A DNA stretch of 64,000 nt from Maliibacterium massiliense (GCF_900604345.1 NZ_LR026983.1:2232001-2296000), one strand, 5' to 3'; shown: positions 50,435-59,975, numbered from the stretch's first letter. Notes: generated by a model from the letters alone, not told the origin. Numbers and translations are program-made.

Positions 50435-50564
50435 CCCTTCTATTTTTCTTGCGCATGCATGTTGGATGTTATCCAGCGTACAACGCGTGCCTGCGCGTGC
50501 GCAAGGATTGCGCGCTATGTGGTCATGCGGCGTATATAAACGGTTAGTTTGCAGCCTCGGGGTA

Positions 50565-50571
50565 CATAATA
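50565..50571 (+). promoter_or_regulatory. Sigma-G/F-like -10 element before gerA
   Basis: CATAATA matches the forespore sigma -10 consensus CATAMTA. The -35 18 bases upstream (GGTTA) is only a weak match. It lies 45 bases before the gerA-type gene. Confidence 0.4.
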
Positions 50572-50615
50572 GCAGTGACATAGCCAATTCGTGTAACAAA
50601 AGGGGGAGAAGTTCC

Positions 50616-52190
50616 GTGCCTTTCATCCGCACCTGGTGGGGAAAACACCATAAGGAAAAACAGCTGCGCGCGGGCGCGCAGCTGTCGCCCACGCCGCAGG
50701 AGCAGCTCGGCGCGGCGCTGGAGGTCAACCTTGCCATCGCGCGCGAGCTCAAGGAGAAGAGCAACGATATCGTCATCCGCGAGTTCTGTCTGTGGGATAG
50801 GCCGGATTTTCGCGCGGCGCTGGTGTATATCGAAGGCTTGGCGGACGAGGATGCCGTCAACGACTTTTTGCTTAAGCCGCTGATGTATCGAAACGAGGCG
50901 GGGCACGCGGCGCGCAGGGTGTCGCGCGCGCTTGTGATGGATACCTGCCTGCCCGCCGGGCAGGTGAGCGTGGGCGCCACGCTTGCCGATTACCTGGACG
51001 CGATGTTTGACGGCGTGGTAGTGCTGCTGGTGGACGGCGTGCAGGGCGCCATATTGGTGGAGCTGCGCTCGGGGATGGGCAGGTCCCCCGGCGAGCCGGA
51101 GATGAACCGCACCATCTCAGGGGCGCGCGAAGGGTTTGTGGAAAACATCGTGCCCAACATGACCATGCTGCGGCGCAAGCTGCACGACGCGCGCCTGTGC
51201 TACAAGCGCAGCAAGATCGGCAGGCGCAGCCACACGAAGATCACCATGGCCTACGTGGACGATATCGCGGACCCGACGATCGTCAAAGCCGTAGAGCAGC
51301 GCTTGGCGTCCATCGACATTGACGCGCTGACCACCATCGGCCAGCTGGTGCAGTTTCTGGAGGAGGCGCCATCGGCAGTGTTCCCGCAGGTACGCCTGGT
51401 GGAGCGCGCCGACGTGGTGGCCGCGGATTTGCTGGAAGGGCGCGTGGCGGTGCTGATGGACCAAAGCCCCCTGGTGATCTTGGTGCCTGCGGTGTTTCCG
51501 GAGCTCTTCCAGTCGCCGGACGACTATGCGGAGAAGGCCTATCTGGGCACCATCAAGCGGGTGATCCGCTTTGCGTGCTTTATCCTGGGCATTCTGCTGC
51601 CGGCGGTCTACATCGCGCTGATGCTCTATCACCAGGAGCTGATACCGCTTAAGCTGATGCTGCCCATGATGCGTTACCGCTCCGAGGTGCCCCTCTCCAT
51701 TGTGATGGAGGTGCTGCTGGTGGAGGGGCTGCTCTATCTACTGAGCGAGGCCTCGCTGCGCATGCCGCGCCAGATATCCTCGGCTATCGGCCTGGTGGGC
51801 GGCGTCATATTGGGCGAGGCACTGCTCTCCTCCAAGCTGGCCACGCCCGCCACACTGATCGTGGTCACCGCCGCGGTGGTGGCCCAGTACAGCATGACCA
51901 ACTATTTTTTAACCCGTATGATGATGGTGTTGCGCGTGGTGGGGGTGCTGGCCGCCGCGCTGCTGGGGCTTTTCGGGGTATCGCTTTTGTGGATGGCACT
52001 TCTGGCAAGCCTGGCGGGGCTCAAGACCTATGGTGTGCCCTATATGGCGCCCTTTGGCACATCGCAGGGGGGCGAGCTTGGCGATACGCTGGTGATGCGC
52101 GGGGTGCGCAGCATGAAAAAGCGCCCCAGCGCCGTGCCCACGCAGGACGGCGTGCGGCAGAGAACCCAAGGAGGCAGGCAGGATGGATAG
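50616..52190 (+). CDS. gerAA: GerA-type spore germination receptor subunit A
   Basis: The product is 524 residues from GTG 50616 with AAGGGGGAGAA upstream. The N-terminal soluble domain (EVNLAIARELKEKSNDIVIREF, VELRSGMGRSPGEPEMNRTISGAREGFVENIVPNMTMLRRKL) has the conserved E-x-x-x-R-G-x-REGF segment. Four to five membrane spans follow (about 380-500; MRYRSEVPLSIVMEVLLVEGLLYLLSEASLRMP). In germination receptors subunit A works with B and C in the spore inner membrane to sense nutrients. The next gene overlaps by 8 bases. Confidence 0.95.
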   Translation: MPFIRTWWGKHHKEKQLRAGAQLSPTPQEQLGAALEVNLAIARELKEKSNDIVIREFCLWDRPDFRAALVYIEGLADEDAVNDFLLKPLMYRNEAGHAARRVSRALVMDTCLPAGQVSVGATLADYLDAMFDGVVVLLVDGVQGAILVELRSGMGRSPGEPEMNRTISGAREGFVENIVPNMTMLRRKLHDARLCYKRSKIGRRSHTKITMAYVDDIADPTIVKAVEQRLASIDIDALTTIGQLVQFLEEAPSAVFPQVRLVERADVVAADLLEGRVAVLMDQSPLVILVPAVFPELFQSPDDYAEKAYLGTIKRVIRFACFILGILLPAVYIALMLYHQELIPLKLMLPMMRYRSEVPLSIVMEVLLVEGLLYLLSEASLRMPRQISSAIGLVGGVILGEALLSSKLATPATLIVVTAAVVAQYSMTNYFLTRMMMVLRVVGVLAAALLGLFGVSLLWMALLASLAGLKTYGVPYMAPFGTSQGGELGDTLVMRGVRSMKKRPSAVPTQDGVRQRTQGGRQDG

Positions 52191-53343
52191 ACAACTCATT
52201 GCCCAGCGCGCGCGCGGCCTTGCGCGCGTCAACCGCACGGCGCGCGCCTATAACAAGGTATCGCGCGCGCAGGTCATCGCCACCATCGTCGGCTCCGGCG
52301 TGGGCATCGCCTACTTTATCCTGCCCGCCATACTGGTGGGCACCATGGGCACGGGCGCGTGGGCGGGCGTGCTGGCATCGGGGGGGCTGTCGCTGCTCTC
52401 CGGGGCTCTGTGCGTGGGCCTGCTGCGCGTAAGCAAAGCCCAGAATTTTTCGCAGGCAAGCGTGCAGGCACTCGGCAAAGTGGGAGGGAACATTGCATCA
52501 GCGCTGGTTTCACTCTTTTTTGTGGTGCGCAGCGCCCTTTCGGTCTACCTCTTTGTGCAGGTGATATCGGGCCTGATGCTGCCGCGCACCCCGCCCTGGG
52601 TGATTGCGGTGCTGCTGGCTGCGCTGATGGCCTTTATCATGTCGCGCGGCCTGCAGGCCATCATGCGCATCAACGCGGTGTCGATGGTGTTTCTGGTGCT
52701 GTCGCTGCTGCTGCTGTTTTCCGCGTGGCCCTCGATGAAGCTGAGCAATATCCTGCCGCTGTGGCCCTTTGCACTGCAGGGGCAGGAGCATCTCTTGCCG
52801 CTGCTGCTCTACGTGGCCTCCGGCCCGGAGCTGATGCTGGTGCTCCAGCCCCACATGCGCCAAAAAGAGCAGGCGCAGCGCGCCAGCGCAACGGGCGTGC
52901 TGGGCATCGTAATCGCCAATCTGGCCGTGATCTTCTGCGCGCTGGCAGTGTTCGGCCCCTACGCGCCCGCGCACTACACCTGGCCCACCGTCACCCTCTA
53001 CAAGCTGCACAGCTTTCTGGGGCTGGACCGGCCGGAGCTTCTGGTATTGATCGTGTTTATCGTCATTGCCATGAAACCCTCGTTTAACTTTGGCATTGCG
53101 GCGGTGGACAACATTGCTGATCAGTTCCGCATCCAAAAAAAGCGGGGGCGCGTGTTACTCTGCCTGGGGGTGGCGGCGGCCATGGTGGCGCTGAGCGCGT
53201 CGGTGCGCGATGCAAGCAGCGTGCTGGGCCTGATGCGCGTGACGGGCATATCCTTCGGCGTGTGTGCGCTGGGGGTGCCGCTGGTGATATACATCGCGTT
53301 GGTGGTCAAGACGCGTACGCGCAGAAAAAAGGAGGGCGTATGA
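52183..53343 (+). CDS. gerAB: GerA-type spore germination receptor subunit B (permease-like)
   Basis: The product is 386 residues with ATG 52183 inside the end of subunit A and GGAGG upstream. It has about ten membrane spans of the amino-acid-permease fold (VSRAQVIATIVGSGVGIAYFILP at the start, typical of endospore permeases). Subunit B binds the germinant. The C-terminus ends with KTRTRRKKEGV, and its stop overlaps the next start. Confidence 0.95.
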   Translation: MDRQLIAQRARGLARVNRTARAYNKVSRAQVIATIVGSGVGIAYFILPAILVGTMGTGAWAGVLASGGLSLLSGALCVGLLRVSKAQNFSQASVQALGKVGGNIASALVSLFFVVRSALSVYLFVQVISGLMLPRTPPWVIAVLLAALMAFIMSRGLQAIMRINAVSMVFLVLSLLLLFSAWPSMKLSNILPLWPFALQGQEHLLPLLLYVASGPELMLVLQPHMRQKEQAQRASATGVLGIVIANLAVIFCALAVFGPYAPAHYTWPTVTLYKLHSFLGLDRPELLVLIVFIVIAMKPSFNFGIAAVDNIADQFRIQKKRGRVLLCLGVAAAMVALSASVRDASSVLGLMRVTGISFGVCALGVPLVIYIALVVKTRTRRKKEGV

Positions 53344-54464
53344 AGAGGAAAACCGCGGCGCTGTTGGCGCTCATCACGTTGTGCACCGCCTGTTTGAGCG
53401 GCTGCTGGGACGCCACGCAGCTGGAGGATTTGGCCACGCCCATCGTCATCGGCATGGACGCTGCGGACGACGGGTTTATTAACGTCTCCTCGGTCTATTG
53501 GCAGCCCAAGCAGGGGGAGGAGGAAAACGCCTACCACCTGGAAACCATGCGCGTGGGCACGCTGGACATGAACCGGCAAAAGCGTGTGTTCAGCGCCACC
53601 GGCAAATGGACGCTGGGCATGCTGCAGTGCGTGCTTTTTGACGAGGCCCTGGCCACGCGCGGCCTGTATCCGTATTACAATGTGTATATCAACGATGCCG
53701 ATACCAAGGAGGGCATCGCCGTGGCGGTGGCCGATGGGGGGAGCGCCGCCGCGCTGCTGGAAAAGGCGCAGGACGCGCAGAGCGACCCCGCGCTGGATAT
53801 CATCGATCTGATGCGTGACAACCACAAGGATAGCGTGCTGCCGCTTTGCAATCTGTTCGCGTTTGACGTGGCCTGCCGCTCGCCGGGCGTGCAGCCCGTG
53901 CTGCCGCTGGTGCGCAGGCAGCAGGACGGAAAGCTGGAAATAACGGGCACGGCGCTGTTTGACGGCGAGCGCATGGTGGGCAAGCTGGACCTGAACCAGA
54001 CCCTCTACTTGATGCTGCTGCGCGAGGGAACGCACAACCTTTCGGTGCCCTTTGCGGTGCGTGATGAGACGGGCGCGGTGCGGGATCGCGGCAGCGTGCA
54101 GGTGGCGCTGCGGCGGCACGTGCAGGTGCGCCGCGATGCGCAGAGCGGCGCGCTGTACTACGACGTGACTCTTTCGGGCGACGCGGATATCACGGAGTAT
54201 ACCACCGCGTACATCCCCGGCGACGTAGCGTCGGGGCACCAGAAGATTCGCCAGGATGTGGCTGCGCGCATCGAGCAGGGCTGCCGCGAGGTGATCGATA
54301 CGGTGCAGCAGGGCTATGGCGTGGACAGCTTCGGTTTTTCGCAGCACGCCCTTGCCAGGTGGCGGCTGGATTTGCAGGACACCATCGACGCGGACTTCCG
54401 CGACAAGGCGCACATCAACGTGCGGGTGCAGATCGGGCTTGTCAACAGCGGGCAGATCCGCTGA
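53340..54464 (+). CDS. gerAC: GerA-type spore germination receptor subunit C (lipoprotein)
   Basis: The product is 374 residues; ATG 53340 overlaps the subunit B stop in ATGA form, with AAGGAGGG upstream. The lipobox LSGC is followed by WDATQLEDLATPIVIGMD, the conserved GCWD-x-x-ELEDLA start of GerAC proteins. Late motifs include ITEYTTAYIPGD, and the C-terminal domain (VDSFGFSQHALARWRLDLQDTIDADFRDKAHINVRVQIGLVNSGQI) is typical, ending in the conserved NSGQ. The A-B-C operon implies an endospore former. Confidence 0.95.
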   Translation: MKRKTAALLALITLCTACLSGCWDATQLEDLATPIVIGMDAADDGFINVSSVYWQPKQGEEENAYHLETMRVGTLDMNRQKRVFSATGKWTLGMLQCVLFDEALATRGLYPYYNVYINDADTKEGIAVAVADGGSAAALLEKAQDAQSDPALDIIDLMRDNHKDSVLPLCNLFAFDVACRSPGVQPVLPLVRRQQDGKLEITGTALFDGERMVGKLDLNQTLYLMLLREGTHNLSVPFAVRDETGAVRDRGSVQVALRRHVQVRRDAQSGALYYDVTLSGDADITEYTTAYIPGDVASGHQKIRQDVAARIEQGCREVIDTVQQGYGVDSFGFSQHALARWRLDLQDTIDADFRDKAHINVRVQIGLVNSGQIR

Positions 54465-54550
54465 TTGTGCCCTGCGGCGCGCGCGTGCTATAATTATGCC
54501 ATGAGCACACTTCTTAGGTGCCATGGCATTTTTGTTGGGAGTATTGCAGT

Positions 54551-55057
54551 ATGAAAAAAGAGGGGCAGACCTGTCTGTACGCACAGACATATGTGGATAA
54601 GGACCATCCGCGCATCATGCTGCGCGGGTGTATGGACGATTTGGACGCGCAGTTTATACGCGTCTCCGCCCTGCTGCGGGAGCGGGGGCACGAAGGGCTT
54701 GCGCAGCAGGTGGATTCCATCGGTGTGGGCTGCGCGGCAGTGATGCGCGCGGAGGTGCTGGAGCAACCGGTGGCGCCGCTGCGCTTTCTGGATATGTCAC
54801 CGGAGGAAGTGCACGAGATGTCGCACGCGGTCGCGCGGCACTTCGGCTTTGGGCACCTGCGGCTTTGCGCGGATATGGGCCTGGAGATGGCGGAACTCAA
54901 CTGCCTGCGCACCAAGGTGCGCGCCTGTGAGATCGCCGCGGTGCGGGCCTTCGGCACAAACAGCCCCCGCGATGATATCATCCGCACGCTCAACCGCATG
55001 TCCAGCGCGGTGTATGTGCTGATGTGCATGTGGCAGAAGGAGCGGGCGGCGCGATAG
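54551..55057 (+). CDS. Cobalamin adenosyltransferase-like protein
   Basis: The product is 168 residues from ATG 54551 with GGGAG upstream. It is all-helical: DDLDAQFIRVSALLRERGH, LRFLDMSPEEVHEMSHAVARHFGFGHLRLCADMGLEMAELNCLRTKVRACEIAAVRAF and LNRMSSAVYVLMCMWQKE. The last helix resembles the LNRLSD-x-LF end of PduO/EutT-type ATP:cobalamin adenosyltransferases. It is shorter than EutT and lacks that enzyme's Cys/His cluster. It begins a run of closely spaced genes with ribokinase. Activity is inferred from fold only. Confidence 0.6.
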   Translation: MKKEGQTCLYAQTYVDKDHPRIMLRGCMDDLDAQFIRVSALLRERGHEGLAQQVDSIGVGCAAVMRAEVLEQPVAPLRFLDMSPEEVHEMSHAVARHFGFGHLRLCADMGLEMAELNCLRTKVRACEIAAVRAFGTNSPRDDIIRTLNRMSSAVYVLMCMWQKERAAR

Positions 55058-55089
55058 AGCAGCATTTTATTATGAAAGGACGGTTTTCC

Positions 55090-56025
55090 ATGCAAAAACG
55101 TATATTGGTCGTAGGCAGCGCAAACATGGACGTACTCATCGAGATTCCCCGCATGGCAAGCGCGGGCGAGACGATCCTGGGCCACCGCTACAGCTATGCG
55201 GAAGGGGGCAAGGGCGCCAACGCCGCGGTGGCGGCGGCCCGTCAGGGCGCAGCGGTGACCATGGCGGCGAAAATCGGCAGGGATGACAACGGCGCGCGCA
55301 TCTTTGAGAACTTTCAAAAAGAAGGTATCTGCACGGACGCGGTGGTGCGCACCGACCAGGCGCAGACCGGCTTTGCCGTCTGCACCGTGGAGGATACGGG
55401 GGAGAACCGCATCATCGCCTTTGCGGGGGCGAACATGCAGTTGGATTTTGTGCGCGATGTGCCCGATGCCATCAAGCAGGCCTCCTTTGACGCGGTGATG
55501 TCCCAGTTTGAGGTGCCCTTCGCCACCGTCGTGGCCATGACAAAATGGGCCAGCGGCAGGGGCATTCCCGTCATCATCGACGCGGGGCCCGCCATGCAGG
55601 CGCCCGTGGAACAGCTTGTTGGCGTGACCATCTTCTCGCCCAACGAGACCGAGACTACCGCGCTCACCGGCATGCCTGTAGGCACGCTTGCGGAGGCGGA
55701 GGCTGCGGCAAAGGCGCTCTACGCGCGCGTTGCGCCGCAATTTGTGGTGATCAAAATGGGTGGGCGCGGTTGCCTGATCTACGATGGCAGCGCGGCTGCG
55801 CACGTGCCCCCCTTCCAGGTGACGCCGGTGGACCCCACCGCCGCGGGGGATGCGTTTACCGGCGCGCTGACGCTGGAATATCTGCGCTGCGGCGATATCG
55901 TCCAGGCCGCGCGCTACGCCAACGTGGTGGGTGCGCTGACCACCACCCGCCTGGGCGCCATGCCCTCGCTGCCACGGCAGGATGAGGTGCAGGCGTTCAT
56001 TGAGAAAAACAACATCACCCTGTAA
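55090..56025 (+). CDS. rbsK: Ribokinase-like PfkB sugar kinase
   Basis: The product is 311 residues from ATG 55090, with AAAGGA upstream (ATG 55072 is an alternative). Signatures: VVGSANMDVLIEIPRMASAGETI, GGKGANAAVAAARQGA and the C-terminal DPTAAGDAFTGAL with the catalytic Asp. These are the ribokinase motifs rather than fructokinase. It phosphorylates ribose or a similar pentose at C5. The adjacent TIM-barrel isomerase 19 bases downstream suggests a shared sugar pathway. Confidence 0.9.
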   Translation: MQKRILVVGSANMDVLIEIPRMASAGETILGHRYSYAEGGKGANAAVAAARQGAAVTMAAKIGRDDNGARIFENFQKEGICTDAVVRTDQAQTGFAVCTVEDTGENRIIAFAGANMQLDFVRDVPDAIKQASFDAVMSQFEVPFATVVAMTKWASGRGIPVIIDAGPAMQAPVEQLVGVTIFSPNETETTALTGMPVGTLAEAEAAAKALYARVAPQFVVIKMGGRGCLIYDGSAAAHVPPFQVTPVDPTAAGDAFTGALTLEYLRCGDIVQAARYANVVGALTTTRLGAMPSLPRQDEVQAFIEKNNITL

Positions 56026-56044
56026 AGGAGCATCCGATTCCGCC

Positions 56045-56836
56045 ATGCATATCGGCCTTTCCACCGCCAGCTTTTTCCCGCGCTATCTCACCGAGGAGGC
56101 GCTCGAGCCCATCGCCGCGATGGGGGTGCGCGACTGCGAGGCGTTTTTATCGTCGCACTACGAGTACAGCGCGGCATTCGGGCAGCTGCTGCGCAGCCGC
56201 GCGGACGCGCTGGGCCTGCGCATCGGCTCCATCCACGCGCTCAGCTCGCAGTTTGAGCCCCAGCTGTTTTCGGTATCCGAGCGCCAGCGCAAAGATGCGC
56301 TTTCCGTCTTTGCGGACGTGTGCCGTGTGGGGCGCATCGTGGGGGCGGGCTGCGTGGTGCTGCACGGGCAGATGCGCGTGAAAAAGGTCCGCGCGCCATG
56401 GGATTTCGACCACCTGGCCGCCTGCTTTGCGGATATGGACGTCATCGCGCAACAGGCGCAGCTGTGCGTGGCGTGGGAAAACGTGCACTGGTGCATTTAC
56501 GATAAACCGGGCTTTGCCCGGCAAATGCGCCTGCGCGCGCCGCGCCTACGCTTTACGCTGGATATCAAGCAGGCGCTGCAGTCCGGCTGCGCCATCGAGG
56601 CGTATCTTGCGGATATGGGGGATGCGCTGTGCAACGTGCATGTGTGCGATATGCGGGGGGATTTGACCACCGCGCTGCCCGGGCAGGGAGTGGTGGATTT
56701 TGCGCGCCTCAAGCGGCAGCTCGCCGATGCGGGCTACGACGGGCGCGTGATCGTAGAGGTGTACGGCAAGGATTACCAGCAGCTTGCCCAGGTGCAGGCG
56801 AGCGTAGAACACTTGCGCGGCATCTTTGCACGCTAG
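56045..56836 (+). CDS. Sugar phosphate isomerase/epimerase (xylose-isomerase-like TIM barrel)
   Basis: The product is 263 residues from ATG 56045 (MHIGLSTASFFPRYLTEEAL). The AP endonuclease 2-type TIM barrel is shown by CVVLHGQMRVKK, CVAWENVHWCIYDKPG, LRFTLDIKQALQSG, VHVCDM and VIVEVYGKDY; Glu, Asp, His and Glu residues in these strands are the usual metal ligands. It is cotranscribed with the ribokinase-like gene. Substrate unknown. Confidence 0.85.
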   Translation: MHIGLSTASFFPRYLTEEALEPIAAMGVRDCEAFLSSHYEYSAAFGQLLRSRADALGLRIGSIHALSSQFEPQLFSVSERQRKDALSVFADVCRVGRIVGAGCVVLHGQMRVKKVRAPWDFDHLAACFADMDVIAQQAQLCVAWENVHWCIYDKPGFARQMRLRAPRLRFTLDIKQALQSGCAIEAYLADMGDALCNVHVCDMRGDLTTALPGQGVVDFARLKRQLADAGYDGRVIVEVYGKDYQQLAQVQASVEHLRGIFAR

Positions 56837-56969
56837 GGTTTCACGCTGCATAAAAAGCGATCTGCGGGGCGCTTCTTCTTGTATAGGATGGGACGCATCG
56901 TATAATAAAAATAGGATTTGCTTTTGCATGGGTAGCCAACGCCATTTCTCAGGGGAAGGAGCTGGTGTA

Positions 56970-57305
56970 ATGCGCTGCAGAAACTGTGGCGCGCAAATCG
57001 ACGCGCAAGCGTTTGTCTGCGTGCACTGTGGTGTACTTGTCCACGAGCCGCCGCCCAAGTATTATAAGGCCAGCTTTGTGCTGGGCATTTTATCGGTATG
57101 TATCCCGCTGCACGGATTCATTTTGGGCTTGATCGGCCTGCCGCTTGCCTGCATCAGCAGGCGCAGGAGCGCCATTGTGCTCAATATTGTGGGCATTACG
57201 CTTTGGATGCTTGTATTTGCTGCGCAAATCATCCTTCTTTCGCGCGCGGCCCCAGTGCTCGTCACACCGCCTATGATGCCAGAGCCGCTGTGCGTGGCGT
57301 TTTGA
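56970..57305 (+). CDS. Small zinc-ribbon membrane protein
   Basis: The product is 111 residues from ATG 56970, with AAGGAG 10 bases upstream. Residues 1-20 are a zinc ribbon (MRCRNCGAQIDAQAFVCVHCG). Two membrane spans follow at about residues 33-60 and 67-92 (VLGILSVCIPLHGFILGLIGLPLACIS; IVLNIVGITLWMLVFAAQIILL). This arrangement is common in Firmicutes (zinc-ribbon plus DUF4190-like). Function unknown. Confidence 0.82.
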   Translation: MRCRNCGAQIDAQAFVCVHCGVLVHEPPPKYYKASFVLGILSVCIPLHGFILGLIGLPLACISRRRSAIVLNIVGITLWMLVFAAQIILLSRAAPVLVTPPMMPEPLCVAF

Positions 57306-57309
57306 TCGC

Positions 57310-57345
57310 AAAAGGCCGCGGAGTGTTTCTCCGCGGCCTTTTTTT
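57310..57345. terminator. Bidirectional terminator
   Basis: AAAAGGCCGCGGAG pairs with CTCCGCGGCCTTTT around TGTTT, then TTTTT. It separates convergent genes. Confidence 0.93.
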
Positions 57346-57359
57346 AATACGCGTGGCGC

Positions 57360-57911
57360 TTATTTGCGGTACTTTTTCATCAACGCATCGAGCCACTCGC
57401 GCGGCGGGCCCTCGATCAGGCTCAGGGGGTCGTCGCTTGCGATGTCGCCCTTTTTAAACATCATCACCGTGGGGCCCTGGCGTGTCTGCTGCTCGGTGAC
57501 GTTGACGTGGAACAGCGCGTAGTCCACATAGCCCTCCTGGAAGGCCAGGATGGTCACCTCGCCCCAGGGCTGCTTCATCAGCCGGTCATAACGCATGTCG
57601 CGCTGCACCGGCACCTCGATGACGCCCGTGCTGCCCTGGCTGTCCGTCTTATAGGTTTTGCCCGTCTCGGGAATGACCACCGTTGCGCCTGCCAGCGGCT
57701 CCTCGGTAAAGCCGTCGCATACGCGCACGATCATGCGTGCCTTGCCCGCTTCAATGGTATCGCTTGCAAGCCTGTTGCGCTGCACAATGCCGGTGGCAAA
57801 CTGCGCAATGGAGACGATCAGCAGCACGCCCACCACCGCCACCGCAGCCCAGTACAGCCATTTGTTGGCTTTCTTCCAATCGATGTGTATGTCCCGTACC
57901 TTCCACTTCAA
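57360..57911 (-). CDS. Membrane-anchored protein with carboxypeptidase-regulatory-like domain
   Basis: The product is 183 residues. A short cytoplasmic N-terminus (MKWKVRDIHIDWKKANKW) precedes a membrane span at about residues 19-42. The exported domain (MIVRVCDGFTEEPLAGATVVIPETGKTYKTDSQGSTGVIEVPV) is the beta-sandwich of the CarboxypepD_reg type, followed by a Tyr/Phe-rich strand region and a basic C-terminus. It may display or bind something at the cell surface. No partner gene is evident. Confidence 0.75.
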   Translation of the reverse strand: MKWKVRDIHIDWKKANKWLYWAAVAVVGVLLIVSIAQFATGIVQRNRLASDTIEAGKARMIVRVCDGFTEEPLAGATVVIPETGKTYKTDSQGSTGVIEVPVQRDMRYDRLMKQPWGEVTILAFQEGYVDYALFHVNVTEQQTRQGPTVMMFKKGDIASDDPLSLIEGPPREWLDALMKKYRK

Positions 57912-58151
57912 AGCATAAACCCACCTTTACCTTACCGCATGGCGCCTGTTGCTATACGTTATGCGCGCATTGGTGGGGCTATACCTGCACGCGCCCGTGT
58001 TCAGGCAAGATTTTTTGCAGAAATTCCCTGTACGCAGGCAGGAAATACGCGCTGCACGTAGAATATATACAGCGACAGAAACCATAGATTGTGTTGTAGA
58101 GCGTCATGTCTGTGTAACAAGGATGAATTGATAGAGAAAGGCGTGTTACCA

Positions 58152-59594
58152 ATGAACAACGAACACTACATGTGTGATGCCTGGAAAAAGGAAATGCGCA
58201 TCCGCCTGGACCTCAACAATATGTTTGATACCTATGTGGGCCAGGACCACGGCATCACCATGGACGATGTAAACGCGCTCGTTCCCCGTCTGTCCGATGC
58301 GCATGCGGCAATCAGCAAAAACCGCGGCGCAGACATGATGGGTTGGATGGATATGCCCTATGTGCAGGATGATATCGTGCGCGATATCCTCGATACCGCC
58401 GCGCAAATCCGTGGCAAGTTCGGCGCGTTCGTCGTGCTTGGCATTGGCGGCTCGGCGCTGGGGCCCATCGCCATTCAGTTTGCGCTCAATCACATGAACT
58501 GGAACGAACTGTCCGCCCAAAAGCGCAACGGTTATCCGAAATTCTACGTGGAGGACAACGTCGATCCCGAGCGTCTGACCAGCCTGTTTGACGTCATTGA
58601 CGTAGAGAAGACGGCGTTTAATGTCATCACAAAATCCGGCGCAACCAGCGAGACAATGAGCCAGTATCTGATTATCCGTGAAAAACTCATGGAGAAACTG
58701 GGCGATCGCTACAGCGACCACCTGTTCTTCACCACGGATGCGGCCAAAGGCAACCTGATCAAGATTGCCGAGGCGGAGGGGATCAAGCGCTTCACCATTC
58801 CCGACGGTGTGGGAGGCCGTTTTTCCGAGATCTGCCCTGTAGGCCTGTTTCCGGCGGCTGTGTGCGGTATCGACATCAAGGCGATACTGGCCGGCTGCGC
58901 ATATATGGACGAAATCTGCAAGAATCCCGACATCAAGCAAAACCCCGGCATGTTCGGCGCCGCAACCAAGTACGCCGCCATGCTGAAGGGAAAGAATATT
59001 TCGGTATGCATGCCGTATGTCGATTGCCTCAAGTACATGGGTGACTGGTATGCGCAGCTGTGGGCGGAGTCGCTGGGCAAAAAGTTCGACCGCCAGGGCA
59101 ATGTGGTAAATGTGGGTCAAACGCCGGTGAAATCACTGGGCGTCACGGATCAGCATTCCCAGGTGCAGCTGTACGCCGAAGGTCCGTTCGATAAATTTAT
59201 CACCTTCATCGGCGTGGATCGCTATCGCGTGGAAATGCCCATTCCGCATGGTTATGAGGATATCCCCGATGTCGCGTTCCTGGGCGGACACACGCAAAAT
59301 GAACTGATTCGCGCAGAGCAGATGGCCACCGAGTTTGCGCTGCTCAAGCAGGGTAAGATGAACAGAACCATCACCCTGCCCGAGGTCAACGCCTTTACCA
59401 TCGGCCAGCTTATGTATCTGTTTATGATGGAAGTTGCCTACTGCGGCGAACTGATGAACATTGACGCCTACAACCAGCCTGGCGTGGAAGAGGGCAAAAA
59501 CGCAACCTACGCGCTGCTCGGCCGTCCTGGCTACGAGGCAAAACGCGCCGAGATCGAGTCCCGTCCCGCCAAGGACGACGCGCTGATCATCTAA
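58152..59594 (+). CDS. pgi: Glucose-6-phosphate isomerase
   Basis: The product is 480 residues from ATG 58152, with GAGAAAGGCG upstream. It interconverts glucose-6-phosphate and fructose-6-phosphate. The SIS fold is seen in FVVLGIGGSALGPIAIQFAL, VITKSGATSETMSQYLI (phosphate loop) and GVGGRFSEICPVGLFPAAVCGID. The catalytic Glu and His lie in the QLWAESLGKKFD and DQHSQVQLYAEGP segments, and the terminal Lys helix is present. Length is in the usual range. It is monocistronic with a terminator. Confidence 0.96.
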   Translation: MNNEHYMCDAWKKEMRIRLDLNNMFDTYVGQDHGITMDDVNALVPRLSDAHAAISKNRGADMMGWMDMPYVQDDIVRDILDTAAQIRGKFGAFVVLGIGGSALGPIAIQFALNHMNWNELSAQKRNGYPKFYVEDNVDPERLTSLFDVIDVEKTAFNVITKSGATSETMSQYLIIREKLMEKLGDRYSDHLFFTTDAAKGNLIKIAEAEGIKRFTIPDGVGGRFSEICPVGLFPAAVCGIDIKAILAGCAYMDEICKNPDIKQNPGMFGAATKYAAMLKGKNISVCMPYVDCLKYMGDWYAQLWAESLGKKFDRQGNVVNVGQTPVKSLGVTDQHSQVQLYAEGPFDKFITFIGVDRYRVEMPIPHGYEDIPDVAFLGGHTQNELIRAEQMATEFALLKQGKMNRTITLPEVNAFTIGQLMYLFMMEVAYCGELMNIDAYNQPGVEEGKNATYALLGRPGYEAKRAEIESRPAKDDALII

Positions 59595-59646
59595 CGCGCG
59601 ATATTGTGCATGATAAGGATGTGCGTGTGACAATCCGGTTCTTTAA

Positions 59647-59684
59647 AAAACTTTGCGGCACAGCAGTGCGCCGCAAAGTTTTTT
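59647..59684 (+). terminator. Terminator of pgi
   Basis: AAAACTTTGCGGC / GCCGCAAAGTTTT stem with 10-base loop and T-tract. Confidence 0.94.
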
Positions 59685-59975
59685 ATTGCACCTAAAGCAC
59701 CCAAATATGCGCATCAACGGATGGGGAAAGGCTGCAAAAGCAATGCGGACGGGCGCAACGCCGGGCATTTGGTTGAAGGCGTTTGCGCCATCGCGCGTCC
59801 TTTTGCCTGCGTCTGTGGTAAGTGTGAGACGCTGGCTCAGGGGCTATGGCAACATGCGCCATGCGGCCGCGGGCGCCTCAATGCCCAGGCGCTTCGCACG
59901 ATAAACCAGCCCCCAAAGCCGGGCGGCGCAACCGTTCCCAAACGCAAAAGTACCGTTTAAAGCTATTATCGATAA
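59685..59975. other. Gap with no recognised gene
   Basis: Neither strand shows a ribosome binding site followed by protein-like sequence. No repeats were found. Confidence 0.5.
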
